Positions 54,661 to 63,251 of a stretch of DNA of 64,000 nucleotides are shown piece after piece. Within the stretch, counting starts at the first letter, position 1. Each line of letters opens with the position of its first letter. The DNA comes from Desulfocarbo indianensis. GTDB lineage: Bacteria; Desulfobacterota; Desulfarculia; Desulfarculales; Desulfarculaceae. The translations under genes were made by a program, and so were the position numbers. The stretch is from positions 186,001 to 250,000 of the forward strand of contig LBMP01000007.1 of NCBI GenBank assembly GCA_001184205.1, read 5' to 3'. The notes below the pieces were generated by a model. That model worked only from the letters and a program-made list of their open reading frames with translations. It did no database searches and was not told the origin of the DNA.

Positions 54661-55089
54661 ATGCGTCTAACCAGGGCTGGAGAATACGGCGTACGTTGCG
54701 CCCTGTATCTGGCGCTGCAGCCGGCCGGCGGGGAAACCAGCCGGAGGCGGGTGAGCGAGGCCATGCGGATTCCGCTGCCTTTTCTGGGCAAGATCGCCCA
54801 GCAATTGGCCCACGCCGGCATCATCCAAATAACCAAGGGAGCCAAGGGCGGTTACCGCCTGGCTCGGCCAGCCGAGAAGATCAGCCTGTTGGAAGTGGTC
54901 GAGGCCATCGAAGGGCCCTTGAACCTCAACCTTTGCCTTTTGCAGAGCGACTCCTGCGACCGCAGCCATTTCTGCCCGGTGCACGAGGTATGGCTGGAGG
55001 CGCAGCAATGTCTGCAAAAGACATTGGGCAAGGCGGATTTGGCCAGCCTGGCTTCCCTGGAAAAATGCAGGCAAAATGAAATAAACTAG
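54661..55089 (+). CDS. Rrf2-family transcriptional regulator
   Basis: The 142-residue protein has the Rrf2 winged helix (MRLTRAGEYGVRCALYLALQ, ...PFLGKIAQQLAHAGIIQITKGAKGGYRLAR) and cysteines in LCLLQSDSCDRSHFCPV, a spacing like the IscR/NsrR Fe-S cluster site. Such regulators sense O2, NO or Fe-S status. GGAGG precedes ATG 54661. cydAB begins 51 bp downstream, a likely target. Confidence 0.9.
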   Translation: MRLTRAGEYGVRCALYLALQPAGGETSRRRVSEAMRIPLPFLGKIAQQLAHAGIIQITKGAKGGYRLARPAEKISLLEVVEAIEGPLNLNLCLLQSDSCDRSHFCPVHEVWLEAQQCLQKTLGKADLASLASLEKCRQNEIN

Positions 55090-55140
55090 GCGTATAGTAG
55101 AAATAAGTCATCAAACGTTTTGCGGGGAGGCTAGGAGATC

Positions 55141-56490
55141 ATGGACGTCCTAATGCTGTCCCGGCTGCAGTTCGCCGCAGCCACCTTCTTCCACTTCCTT
55201 TTCGTCCCGCTCACCTTGGGCCTCAGCATATTGGTGGCCATCATGGAGACCAAGTATGTGCGGAGCGGCGATGAGGAATACAAGCGCATGGCCAAGTTTT
55301 GGGGGAAACTTTTTCTCATCAACTTTGCCGTTGGCGTGGTGACCGGCATCACCCTCGAGTTCCAATTCGGCACCAACTGGTCCCGCTATTCCGCCTATGT
55401 CGGCGATATCTTCGGTTCGCTTTTGGCGGTGGAAGCCACGGTGGCCTTTTTCCTGGAGTCCACTTTCCTGGCGGTGTGGGTGTTCGGCTGGAAGCGGCTC
55501 TCGCCCAAGGCTCACGCCGCCTGCATCTGGTTGGTGGCCATTGCCTCCAATGTCAGCGCCTACTGGATTTTGGCGGCCAACTCCTTCATGCAGAACCCGG
55601 TGGGCTACGTGATCCGCAACGGGCGCGCCGAGCTGGACGACTTCCTGGCCATCATCACCCAGAAGTGGGCCGTGCTGGAGTTCTTGCACACCGTCAGCGG
55701 GGCCTATGTCCTGGCCGCCTTCTTCGTGATGGGCATAAGCGCCTGGCATCTCTTGCGCAACAACGAGACCCGCTTCTTCAAGAACAGTTTCCGCTACGCG
55801 GCGGTGATGGCCTTGATCTTCTCGGTGTTCCTGGCCATCAACGGCGATTTCTCCGGCAAGGAGGTGGCCGAGAAGCAGCCGGCCAAGCTGGCCGCCATGG
55901 AGTCCCATTGGGATACCGTGAAGGGCGCGCCCATGTACCTCCTGGCCTGGCCGGACCCGGAAAACGAGAGGAACTCCATCGAGGCGATTCCCGTGCCGGG
56001 GGCTTTGAGTTTCCTGGCGTTCGGAACCTTCGACGCCGAGGTCAAGGGGCTCAAGGATTTCCCCAAGGAGGACCGCCCGCCGGTGCTCCTCAGCTTTATC
56101 TCCTTCCGCGTGATGGTGGGGCTGGGCACCCTGTTCATATTCCTGGCCGCCTGGGCCTGGCTCAAGCGCAAGGACCCCCAGGCCAGCCCCCTGCTCATGC
56201 GTCTGTTGCCCTGGATCATTCCCTTGCCATATCTCGCCAACGAGATGGGCTGGACCCTGGCCGAGGTGGGCCGGCAACCCTGGATCGTGTACGGCCTGAT
56301 GCGCACCGCGGACGCGGTTTCGCCCATCGCCGTCTCCCAGGTGGGCACCACCCTGGTGGCCTTCATCCTGGTCTATGGTTTGTTGGGCTTGGCCGCGTTC
56401 TTCCTGTTGTTCAAGTACGCCCGCAAGGGGCCAGAGCCTCTGCGGGTTGCATCCGCCGCGCCGGCCGGCAAGGAGGTGGCTCATGCTTGA
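55141..56490 (+). CDS. cydA: Cytochrome bd oxidase subunit I
   Basis: The 449-residue integral membrane subunit holds haems b558, b595 and d and reduces O2 to water with quinol electrons. It shows MLSRLQFAAATFFHFLFVPLTLGL, KLAAMESHW (the Q-loop side) and GRQPWIVYGLMRT. The Q-loop is short, as in CydA type. It overlaps cydB by 8 bp. Confidence 0.97.
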   Translation: MDVLMLSRLQFAAATFFHFLFVPLTLGLSILVAIMETKYVRSGDEEYKRMAKFWGKLFLINFAVGVVTGITLEFQFGTNWSRYSAYVGDIFGSLLAVEATVAFFLESTFLAVWVFGWKRLSPKAHAACIWLVAIASNVSAYWILAANSFMQNPVGYVIRNGRAELDDFLAIITQKWAVLEFLHTVSGAYVLAAFFVMGISAWHLLRNNETRFFKNSFRYAAVMALIFSVFLAINGDFSGKEVAEKQPAKLAAMESHWDTVKGAPMYLLAWPDPENERNSIEAIPVPGALSFLAFGTFDAEVKGLKDFPKEDRPPVLLSFISFRVMVGLGTLFIFLAAWAWLKRKDPQASPLLMRLLPWIIPLPYLANEMGWTLAEVGRQPWIVYGLMRTADAVSPIAVSQVGTTLVAFILVYGLLGLAAFFLLFKYARKGPEPLRVASAAPAGKEVAHA

Positions 56491-57520
56491 GAGCATTTGG
56501 TTTGTGCTGTGGGGCGTCCTGTGGATCATCTATTTCGTGCTGGACGGCTTTGATCTGGGCCTGGGGGCCCTGATGCCGGCCCTGGCCAAGAACGACCAGG
56601 AAAAACGCATCATCTACAATTCCATGGGGCCCTTCTGGGACGGCAACGAGGTTTGGCTCATCACCGCCGGCGGCGTGACCTTCGCCGCCTTCCCCGGCAC
56701 CTACGCGGTGATGTTCTCCTCGCTGTATTCGGCGCTGATGCTGCTTTTGTTCGCGCTGATCCTGCGCGGGGTTTCCTTCGAGCTTAGGGGCAAGGTGGAT
56801 TCCCCCGCCTGGAAATCCATTTGGGATATTTGCCTGTTCGTGGGCAGCTTCGCGCCCGCCTTGCTCTTGGGCGTGGCCTTCGCCAATATCTTCGCCGGCA
56901 TCCCCATCGACAAGGACGGGGTCTATCATGGCACCTTGTTCACCTTGCTCAATCCCTACGGCCTGGCGGGCGGGTTGTTGTTCCTGGTGATGTTCTGCGT
57001 GCACGGCGCCCTCTGGCTGGTCATCAAGAGCGGCGGCGACATCGGCCAGGATTTGAACCAGCGGGCCCAGGCCATGGCCGCCAAGCTTTGGTACGCGGAG
57101 CTGGTGTTGGCGGTGGTGTTTTTAATCGCCACCTGGTTCGCCACCGATCTTTACAACAACTACCTGGCCATGCCGCTGATGTTCGTGGTCCCCCTCTTGG
57201 CGGTGGCTTCGCTCTTGGGCATACGCTTCATGATGGCCAAGGGCGCCTGGGTGAAGGCCTGGGTCTCCTCGGCGGTGTTCATCGCCAGCGCCGCGCTCTT
57301 CGGCGTGCTGGGGCTGTATCCCCGCCTCTTGCCCTCCAGCCTGGATCCGGCGGCCAGCATGACCATAAGCAATTCGGCCTCCAGCCCGCTCACCCTGAAG
57401 ATCATGCTGGGCGTGGCCCTGGTCATGGTTCCCGTGGTCATCATTTATCAGGCTTGGGTGTACAAGCACTTCAGCCACAAGATCCACGCCGAGGACTTGG
57501 CCTACGAGGAAGCCTACTAA
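56483..57520 (+). CDS. cydB: Cytochrome bd oxidase subunit II
   Basis: The 345-residue subunit begins MLESIWFVLWGVLWIIYFVLDGFDLG and has FWDGNEVWLITAGG, typical of CydB. AAGGAGG lies inside the cydA end. It stabilises the quinol oxidase. A strong terminator follows; the unit is Rrf2-cydA-cydB. No cydX-like gene was seen after it. Confidence 0.96.
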   Translation: MLESIWFVLWGVLWIIYFVLDGFDLGLGALMPALAKNDQEKRIIYNSMGPFWDGNEVWLITAGGVTFAAFPGTYAVMFSSLYSALMLLLFALILRGVSFELRGKVDSPAWKSIWDICLFVGSFAPALLLGVAFANIFAGIPIDKDGVYHGTLFTLLNPYGLAGGLLFLVMFCVHGALWLVIKSGGDIGQDLNQRAQAMAAKLWYAELVLAVVFLIATWFATDLYNNYLAMPLMFVVPLLAVASLLGIRFMMAKGAWVKAWVSSAVFIASAALFGVLGLYPRLLPSSLDPAASMTISNSASSPLTLKIMLGVALVMVPVVIIYQAWVYKHFSHKIHAEDLAYEEAY

Positions 57521-57545
57521 TCGTTAACTGATTTAATAATAATAG

Positions 57546-57580
57546 GGGGCCGGGAGATCAGCTTCTCCCGGCCCCTTTTT
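57546..57580 (+). terminator. Rho-independent terminator of cydAB
   Basis: GGGGCCGGGAGA/TCTCCCGGCCCC, a 12-bp stem with a 6-nt loop, followed by TTTTT. Confidence 0.92.
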
Positions 57581-57681
57581 GTCATTTTGGTTACAGTTAA
57601 GCCTTTATCTAAAAAAATCACAAAAACCTGATAAAAGGGTTGGGCAAATGCAACACGGAACGCCTAAAGGAGAATAAAAGC

Positions 57682-58152
57682 ATGGCAGAAGGCCTGGACA
57701 TCATAGTGGTTGACGATGACCGGGACGTGCTGGAATGTCTCGAACAGAGCCTGCGCCAATTTTGCAAATGGGGAGAAATCTTTTGTTTCAATGACGCTAT
57801 CCAGGCCAAAATATATTGCGAGCACCGCCAGACCAACATGGCTTTGTTCATTTTGGATGTTTTCATGGGCAGCTATAACGCCTTTGATTTCTTGAATGAA
57901 ATAAAAGTAAAGTTCCCCTTGGCCGCCCATGACACCGTCATGATCACCGGCATGGCCGATCAAAAAGTGGTTGATCTCTGTCTGGAAAGCGGGGTCAACC
58001 ATCTTTTGATAAAACCCTTGGATTACTACAGCCTGCAATTTTCCATCAGAAGCATAATGGCCAAATACCTCTGGTTCGCCAACCATCTCAACAGCGATCC
58101 CTCCTTTGCCAGACTTTTGGAAGAGGCCAAAAGGACAGCCTGCGCGGTTTGA
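57682..58152 (+). CDS. Single-domain response regulator
   Basis: The 156-residue protein is a receiver (IIVVDDDRDVLECL, phosphoacceptor in LFILDVFMGS, Thr in VMITGMAD, Lys in LLIKPLD). A ~30-residue helical tail without output domain follows. AAAGGAG precedes the ATG. No kinase is adjacent; it may act as a phosphotransfer or CheY-like protein. Confidence 0.88.
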   Translation: MAEGLDIIVVDDDRDVLECLEQSLRQFCKWGEIFCFNDAIQAKIYCEHRQTNMALFILDVFMGSYNAFDFLNEIKVKFPLAAHDTVMITGMADQKVVDLCLESGVNHLLIKPLDYYSLQFSIRSIMAKYLWFANHLNSDPSFARLLEEAKRTACAV

Positions 58153-58363
58153 AGGCGCAAGGCAGGGGCTTTTAAGCCGAAGCGGGCAACGGACCGGGGT
58201 AAAGGGGAATCGCCGGGGGCCGGCTGGGCGTTTTCTTTTCGCTTGAATCCACTGGCTAAGAATATTTCCTAGATCAAAATCCTGCCTATGGCTTATGGCG
58301 TTCGCCGGGTCCCGCGGGAAAAATGACTGGACAATTTACGCTTTGCCATCGGGAGGCTGAAAC

Positions 58364-58600
58364 ATGAAGCGCGTGACTGCGGTATTGCTCGGCTTGATCA
58401 TGCTGTTGGGAATCGGGGGCGCGGGGTGCTCTTTTGTGGGAGGGGCCGCCACGGGAGCCGCCGGTACCAGCGCGGCCTATGAATACCAGAAACACAAGCA
58501 GATGAAACGTCTGGAAGACGATTTCAAGGCCGGGCGCATCAGCAAGGAAGAATACCTGAAACGCAAGGAACAAATCTCGCAGGGCTCTCTGATTTATTGA
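58364..58600 (+). CDS. Small SHOCT-type lipoprotein
   Basis: The 78-residue protein has a signal with lipobox GGAGCS and a short glycine-rich spacer. Its C-terminal SHOCT-like helix pair is MKRLEDDFKAGRISKEEYLKRKEQI. GGGAGG precedes the ATG. Function unknown; SHOCT motifs mediate oligomerisation. Confidence 0.75.
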   Translation: MKRVTAVLLGLIMLLGIGGAGCSFVGGAATGAAGTSAAYEYQKHKQMKRLEDDFKAGRISKEEYLKRKEQISQGSLIY

Positions 58601-59106
58601 GACCGGGCAGCCGCCCGCTGGCGGTTGCCAGCCGGCGCGCGTTTGCTTGCAGCCGACTCAACACGGTTTCCCGCCGTGGATTGAACGGTATTCATTGCTG
58701 CCTCACCCTATGGCCCGGCGCCGAGGGGGCGTTACGACGCGGCTAAAGTCCTGCGCGTTTCCCGGCGTCGGCCATGGGCAAACCCGCCGCATTGGGGATT
58801 GGCGGGCAGCTTATCCTGAGCGCCGCCCGCCGCGAACGCCGCCGCCTGGCAACAATTAGCATGAAAACCGATTCCGCACCAAAGGCCTGGGGAACCTTTC
58901 AGGTCGGGGCAAAGCCGATCCCTTGCCAGTCCCTTCAATCTGAAAATGCTCGCCCATCCGTCAGCGAAACGAAACAGAGGGATCGGATAGCCCCTGGTTG
59001 GCGCCAGGGGCGCTTTTCCGGAAAGACGTTCGCTAAAGAGGGGTGTTGCCTGGATGGCCATGGCGACTTAGAGTAGGTTAGCGCGCAATAAAACTGGAGG
59101 CATGAC
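58601..59106. other. 506-bp region without recognised gene
   Basis: Only a terminator-like hairpin is seen at 58990-59017 (GCCCCTGG/CCAGGGGC then GCTTTTCC), which could end an unrecognised transcript. Possible short frames lack ribosome binding sites. No known RNA family was recognised. Confidence 0.35.
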
Positions 59107-60201
59107 ATGACGGACATCTTCACCCCCTGGCGCCTCGGCCGGCTTGAGATTCCCAACCGCGTGGTGCGCTCGGCCACCTGGGAAGGCATGGCCGAGCCCG
59201 ACGGCACCCCCACCCAGGAGACCGCTCTCCTCACCGCGGGGCTGGCCGAGGGCGGCGTGGGGCTCATCATCACCGGCTTCGCCTATGTGAGCCCCCACGG
59301 CAAGGCTCTCATGGGGCAGACCGGGGCCTATATCGACGCCATGGTGGGGCCGCTCACCCGCATCAGCGACGCGGTGCATAAGAGCGGCGGCCTGGTTTCC
59401 ATCCAACTGGTGCACGCCGGCGGCCAGACCAAGGCCGCTTGGATCGGCCGCCAGCCCCTGGGGCCCTCGGCCATGCGCAACCCGGCCCTGGACCAGGATG
59501 TGGAAGGGCTGAGCCAGGGCCAGATAGAAGACATCGTGGAAGACTTCGCCCTGGCGGCGGCCAGGTCCAAGGCGGCCGGCTTCGACGCGGTGCAGTTGCA
59601 CGGCGCCCACGGCTATCTTTTATCCCAATTCTTAAGCCCCTTCACCAACCGCCGGGAGGATGAGTACGGCGGCGACGCGGAGGGGCGTTCGCGCTTGACC
59701 TGGCAGGTCTACCGGGCGGTGCGCGACGCGGTGGGGCCCGGCTTTCCCGTGTTCATCAAGCTCAACTCCACCGACGGCATCGAGGGCGGCCTGACCCTGG
59801 AAGACGCCCTGATCTGCGCCCGGGGTCTGGACCAGGCCGGCATCGACGCCATCGAGGTTTCCGGCGGGGTGCCCTATGCGGGCAAGAAATCGCCTTCCCG
59901 CCTGGTCAAGGAGCCGGCGCAGGAGGGATATTTCCTGGAGAACGCCAAGGTGGTCAAGGCGGCGGTGAAGTGTCCCATCATCGTGGTGGGCGGCTGGCGT
60001 AGCCGCCAGCGCATCGAAGAAGCCCTGGACCAGGTGGACGCGGTGTCCATATGCCGCCCCCTGGTGCGCCAGCCCGACTTGGTGAACCAGTGGAAGGCGG
60101 GCAGCCGGGAACCCGCCCAGTGCGTATCCTGCGGCGGCTGTTTCGCCACCGCGCGCAACGGTCATCTGGCCTGTAAGGTTTTGCAGGATAAAGAAGCATA
60201 A
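59107..60201 (+). CDS. NADH:flavin oxidoreductase (Old Yellow Enzyme family)
   Basis: The 364-residue FMN TIM barrel has NRVVRSATWEGMAEPDG, VSIQLVHAGGQ, QLHGAHGYLLSQFLSPFTNRREDEYGG and VVGGWRS. Cysteines near the C-terminus (CVSCGGCFATARNGHLAC) resemble the [4Fe-4S] site of 2,4-dienoyl-CoA reductase relatives, although the second dinucleotide-binding domain is absent. Substrate unknown. A GGAGG-type site precedes the ATG. Confidence 0.9.
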   Translation: MTDIFTPWRLGRLEIPNRVVRSATWEGMAEPDGTPTQETALLTAGLAEGGVGLIITGFAYVSPHGKALMGQTGAYIDAMVGPLTRISDAVHKSGGLVSIQLVHAGGQTKAAWIGRQPLGPSAMRNPALDQDVEGLSQGQIEDIVEDFALAAARSKAAGFDAVQLHGAHGYLLSQFLSPFTNRREDEYGGDAEGRSRLTWQVYRAVRDAVGPGFPVFIKLNSTDGIEGGLTLEDALICARGLDQAGIDAIEVSGGVPYAGKKSPSRLVKEPAQEGYFLENAKVVKAAVKCPIIVVGGWRSRQRIEEALDQVDAVSICRPLVRQPDLVNQWKAGSREPAQCVSCGGCFATARNGHLACKVLQDKEA

Positions 60202-60209
60202 TTGTCAGT

Positions 60210-60234
60210 CAGGGGCGCGCCTGGCGCGCCCCTG
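60210..60234. terminator. GC hairpin after the OYE gene
   Basis: CAGGGGCGCGC/GCGCGCCCCTG, an 11-bp stem with a 3-nt loop and no T-run. Confidence 0.5.
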
Positions 60235-60350
60235 GCCATGACCTCGCTTGCCCGGCCACGGGGAGTGGGGGAGACCTGAACCGCCGCCCCCTCGTCATCC
60301 TGTCCGCCTTTCCATTCCTCGGCTATCCCGGTAATCGGTCCCAGCCTTAT

Positions 60351-60366
60351 CCGCTAATATTAGCGG
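60351..60366. promoter_or_regulatory. 16-bp perfect palindrome upstream of the peroxiredoxin gene
   Basis: CCGCTAATATTAGCGG lies 121 bp before the start codon and looks like a dimer-binding operator. Confidence 0.4.
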
Positions 60367-60486
60367 GGGCTTACCAACCCAGGAATTATTATTAAAAAAG
60401 CATTGCAAATAACGATCGATCAGGCACAATAAAATAGAATAAACAAATGGTGCAATTGCTGATAAATACTATTTGTGGAGTATGAA

Positions 60487-61203
60487 ATGCCTGACGCCAA
60501 AGATGGATGCGTGGTGCCGGCCAAGGGGCCGATAGTGGAAGGCGCGCAATCCACGCCCGCCCAGACGCCAAGCTCCCAAGAATCCAAGCCTGGAGGCAAG
60601 CCCATGGTATTCGTTGGAAAACCCGCCCCTGATTTCGAAGCCAGCGCCTACGTGGACGGAGGCTTCCAGAACGTCAAACTATCCAGCTTCAAGGGCCAGT
60701 GGGTGGTCCTTTGCTTTTATCCTGGCGATTTCACATTTGTTTGACCAACCGAGCTGGCGGCGGTCGCCGCCAAGCACGACGAGTTCAAGGCCCTGGGCGT
60801 GCAGATCCTGGCCATGAGCACGGACAGCCGCTTTGTGCACAAGATTTGGCAGGAAGAGGAACTGAGCAAGATGGTGGACGGCGGCGTGCCCTTCCCCTTG
60901 CTCTCCGACGCCGGCGGCCGCATCGGCAAGGTATACGGGGTTTATGACGAGGACGCCGGGGTGGACGTGCGGGGGCGCTTCCTGATCGACCCCGAGGGCG
61001 TGGTGCAGGCCATCGAGATTCTGACTCCGCCCGTGGGCCGCAACGTCAGCGAGTCCTTGCGCCAAATCAAGGCCTTCAAGCATGTGCTCGAAACCGGCGA
61101 GGTGACGCCCAGCGGCTGGCAGCCGGGCAAACCCACCCTGCAACCGGGGCCCGACCTGGCGGGCAAGGTGTGGAAGGCCTGGAAGGTCGAGATGGCTTTT
61201 TAG
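60487..61203 (+). CDS. Selenocysteine-containing peroxiredoxin (UGA = Sec at residue 86)
   Basis: The 238-residue AhpC/Prx-type peroxidase contains an in-frame TGA at 60742-60744. The TGA replaces the peroxidatic Cys of the motif FYPGDFTFV[U]PTEL, and the rest of the frame continues without change through [11 protein letters not shown] and [15 protein letters not shown] to a normal TAG stop. A SECIS-like hairpin follows. It reduces peroxides; selenol chemistry is expected to make it fast. No later Cys exists, but Cys8 and Cys76 do. ATG 60487 (GGAG at six bases) is taken; ATG 60604 with GGAGG would remove a 39-residue leader. Confidence 0.92.
60755..60772 (+). promoter_or_regulatory. SECIS-like hairpin after the Sec codon
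   Basis: TGGCGGC/GCCGCCA, a 7-bp stem, encloses loop GGTC beginning 18 nt after the UGA. The E. coli fdhF SECIS has a GGUC loop at nearly the same distance. SelB would bind here. Confidence 0.75.
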
Positions 61204-61226
61204 CTAGATATCAATTGGTTAACGTG

Positions 61227-61257
61227 AAAGGGCCCGGCAGAGGCGCCGGGCCCTTTT
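61227..61257. terminator. Bidirectional terminator between the peroxiredoxin gene and trpS
   Basis: AAAGGGCCCGGC/GCCGGGCCCTTT, a 12-bp stem with a 6-nt loop, followed by T. Confidence 0.9.
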
Positions 61258-61286
61258 ATGCTCTGGCCAAAAACCGCGGAGGCGCT

Positions 61287-62252
61287 TTAGTAATTCAAGC
61301 CCACCTTTTCGCGCACGTTCTTTAAGGTGGGGGCGGCCACGTTGCGCGCCTTTTCCTGGCCCATTTTCATGATGCGGGCCACCTCGGCGGGGTCGGCGGC
61401 CAGGCGGGCCCTCTTTTCGCGGTAGGGCCGGAAATATTCCCACAAGCGGGCGAACAGGTCTTTTTTCACCTCGCCATAGCCCAAGCCGCCGGCGCGGTAG
61501 CGCTCGGCCAGGGCCTCCCGCTCGCTTTGGTCCATGAAAAGGCTTATGAGCGCGAAGACATTGCACTTGTCCGGGTCTTTCGGGGCCTCGACCGGGGTGG
61601 AGTCGGTGACGATGCTCATCACCTTTTTCTTGAGCGCCTTTTCCGGGGCGAAAATCTCGATGGTGTTGCCGTAGGACTTGGACATCTTCTGCCCGTCCAG
61701 GCCCGGAATCACCGCGGTGTCCTCGTCTATCCAAGCCTCGGGCACCACGAAGGTTTCGCCATAGGCGTTATTGAACTTGATGGCGATGTCCCTGGTAATT
61801 TCCAGGTGCTGCTTCTGGTCCTTGCCCACCGGCACCGCGTCGGCCTGGTAGAGCAGGATGTCGGCGGCCATCAGCACCGGATAGGAGAACAGGCCGTTGT
61901 GGGGGCTGAAGCCTTTGGCGATCTTGTCCTTGTAGGAGTGCGCTCTTTCCAAAAGGCCCACCGGGGTGTGGTTGTTGAGTATCCAGGTCAGTTCGCACAC
62001 CTCGGGCAGATCGCCCTGCACGTAAAAGGTGGCCTTTTGGGGGTCCAGGCCCAGGGCCAGGAAATCCAGCACCGCGTTCAGGGTGCCTTCCCGCAGGGCC
62101 TGGGCGTCGTAGACCGTGGTCAGGGCGTGGTAATTGACAATGAAGCAGAAAAGGTCGTGATCGCGCTGAAACTCGATCATGCGCTTCATCATCGCGAAAT
62201 AATTGGCTATGTGCAAGGTGCCCGAGGGCTGGATACCGGAAAGAACGCGCAT
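61287..62252 (-). CDS. trpS: Tryptophanyl-tRNA synthetase
   Basis: The 321-residue class-I synthetase attaches Trp to tRNA. It has SGIQPSGTLHIANYFAM (HIGH-type motif, here HIAN), the lid QGD..E.CELTWILN, PVGKDQKQHLEITRD and KMSKSYGN. ATG 62252 is chosen; the frame is open farther upstream but lacks homology. It is convergent with the peroxiredoxin gene and divergent from the DUF2461 gene. Confidence 0.96.
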   Translation of the reverse strand: MRVLSGIQPSGTLHIANYFAMMKRMIEFQRDHDLFCFIVNYHALTTVYDAQALREGTLNAVLDFLALGLDPQKATFYVQGDLPEVCELTWILNNHTPVGLLERAHSYKDKIAKGFSPHNGLFSYPVLMAADILLYQADAVPVGKDQKQHLEITRDIAIKFNNAYGETFVVPEAWIDEDTAVIPGLDGQKMSKSYGNTIEIFAPEKALKKKVMSIVTDSTPVEAPKDPDKCNVFALISLFMDQSEREALAERYRAGGLGYGEVKKDLFARLWEYFRPYREKRARLAADPAEVARIMKMGQEKARNVAAPTLKNVREKVGLNY

Positions 62253-62390
62253 GGCCCCTAATCCTCCCGAGGGTGAAGATGCAGTCAAGCCAGCAATATA
62301 CCCACTTGGGCCTTGGCAGTCAATTAATGGGCTCCACTTGCGCGCGCCCGCCAAGGTGCTTACGTTTTAGGCCGATTCAAAGGAGACGGC

Positions 62391-63161
62391 ATGGCCGACA
62401 GCTTGGAGTTCGCGGGATTTTCCCCAAAAGCGGTGGAGTTTCTGCGCAATCTAGCCGATAACAATGAAAAGGCCTGGTTCGACGCCCACAAGGACGAATA
62501 CGAGCGCCTGCTGCGGGAGCCTTCGCGGGCCTTCGTGAACGCCGCCGCCGAGTCGCTCAAGGCCTTGGCTCCGGGCGTGCACGCCGATCCCAGGGTGAAC
62601 CGTTCTCTTTTCCGCATCCATCGCGATCAGCGCCGGGTGAAAGACGGCCCTCCCTTCAAGGAGCACATGGCCCTCTGGTTCTGGGAAGGGCCGGGGCATC
62701 GCATGTCGTGTTCGGGATTCTATTTTCATCTGGAGCCGGGCAAGCTGATTCTGGCGGCGGGCATGCCCTGGTTCAAGGGCGAGGCCCTGCACGCCTATCG
62801 CCAGGCGGCGCAGCACCCCATCCGGGGAGCCGCCCTGGCTCAGGCCGTGGAGGAGGTGGCCGGCAGGGGCTACGGCATCGCCGGCCAATGCTACAAGCGC
62901 CTGCCCAGGGGCGCGGATCCGGAGCATCCCAACGCGGAGCTTCTTTTGCACGGCGGTTTGTACGCCAGAATGGAAACGGAGATTCCGCCGGATATATTCT
63001 CGCCCCAGTGCCTGGATTACTGCCTGGCCAGGTGGGTGGAGACGCTTCCCCTGCACCAATGGCTGGTGGATTTGACCTGGCGGCTGGAGCCGCGGGAAGG
63101 CGGGCAAGGGCCGCAGAAAAGGCCGGAAGGAATTAAAAAAAGGCGCTCCAGGGGCCACTAG
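62391..63161 (+). CDS. DUF2461-family protein
   Basis: The 256-residue protein opens with GFSPKAVEFLRNLADNNEKAWFDAHKDEYERLLREP and has RVNRSLFRIHRDQRRVKDGPPFKEHMALWF and GFYFHLEPGKLILAAGMP, the pattern of DUF2461 (TIGR02453). No reaction is known. A basic tail (KRPEGIKKRRSRGH) follows. It precedes tig by 90 bp. Confidence 0.88.
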   Translation: MADSLEFAGFSPKAVEFLRNLADNNEKAWFDAHKDEYERLLREPSRAFVNAAAESLKALAPGVHADPRVNRSLFRIHRDQRRVKDGPPFKEHMALWFWEGPGHRMSCSGFYFHLEPGKLILAAGMPWFKGEALHAYRQAAQHPIRGAALAQAVEEVAGRGYGIAGQCYKRLPRGADPEHPNAELLLHGGLYARMETEIPPDIFSPQCLDYCLARWVETLPLHQWLVDLTWRLEPREGGQGPQKRPEGIKKRRSRGH

Positions 63162-63251
63162 AGCTTGCGCCGCGGGCGGGGCGGTGATATACGTCTAAAA
63201 TTTCACGCAAGTTATAGTTTGGCCACGGAAAGTAAACAGGGAAAAGAACCA

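Noticed and set aside
58774-59076. 100-codon frame in the region before the OYE gene
   Set aside because: No ribosome binding site, no hydrophobic or motif pattern, unlike neighbouring genes in composition.
60742-60744. Nonsense mutation or pseudogene reading of the peroxiredoxin UGA
   Set aside because: Sec-type position, intact frame afterwards and a SECIS-like hairpin favour recoding.
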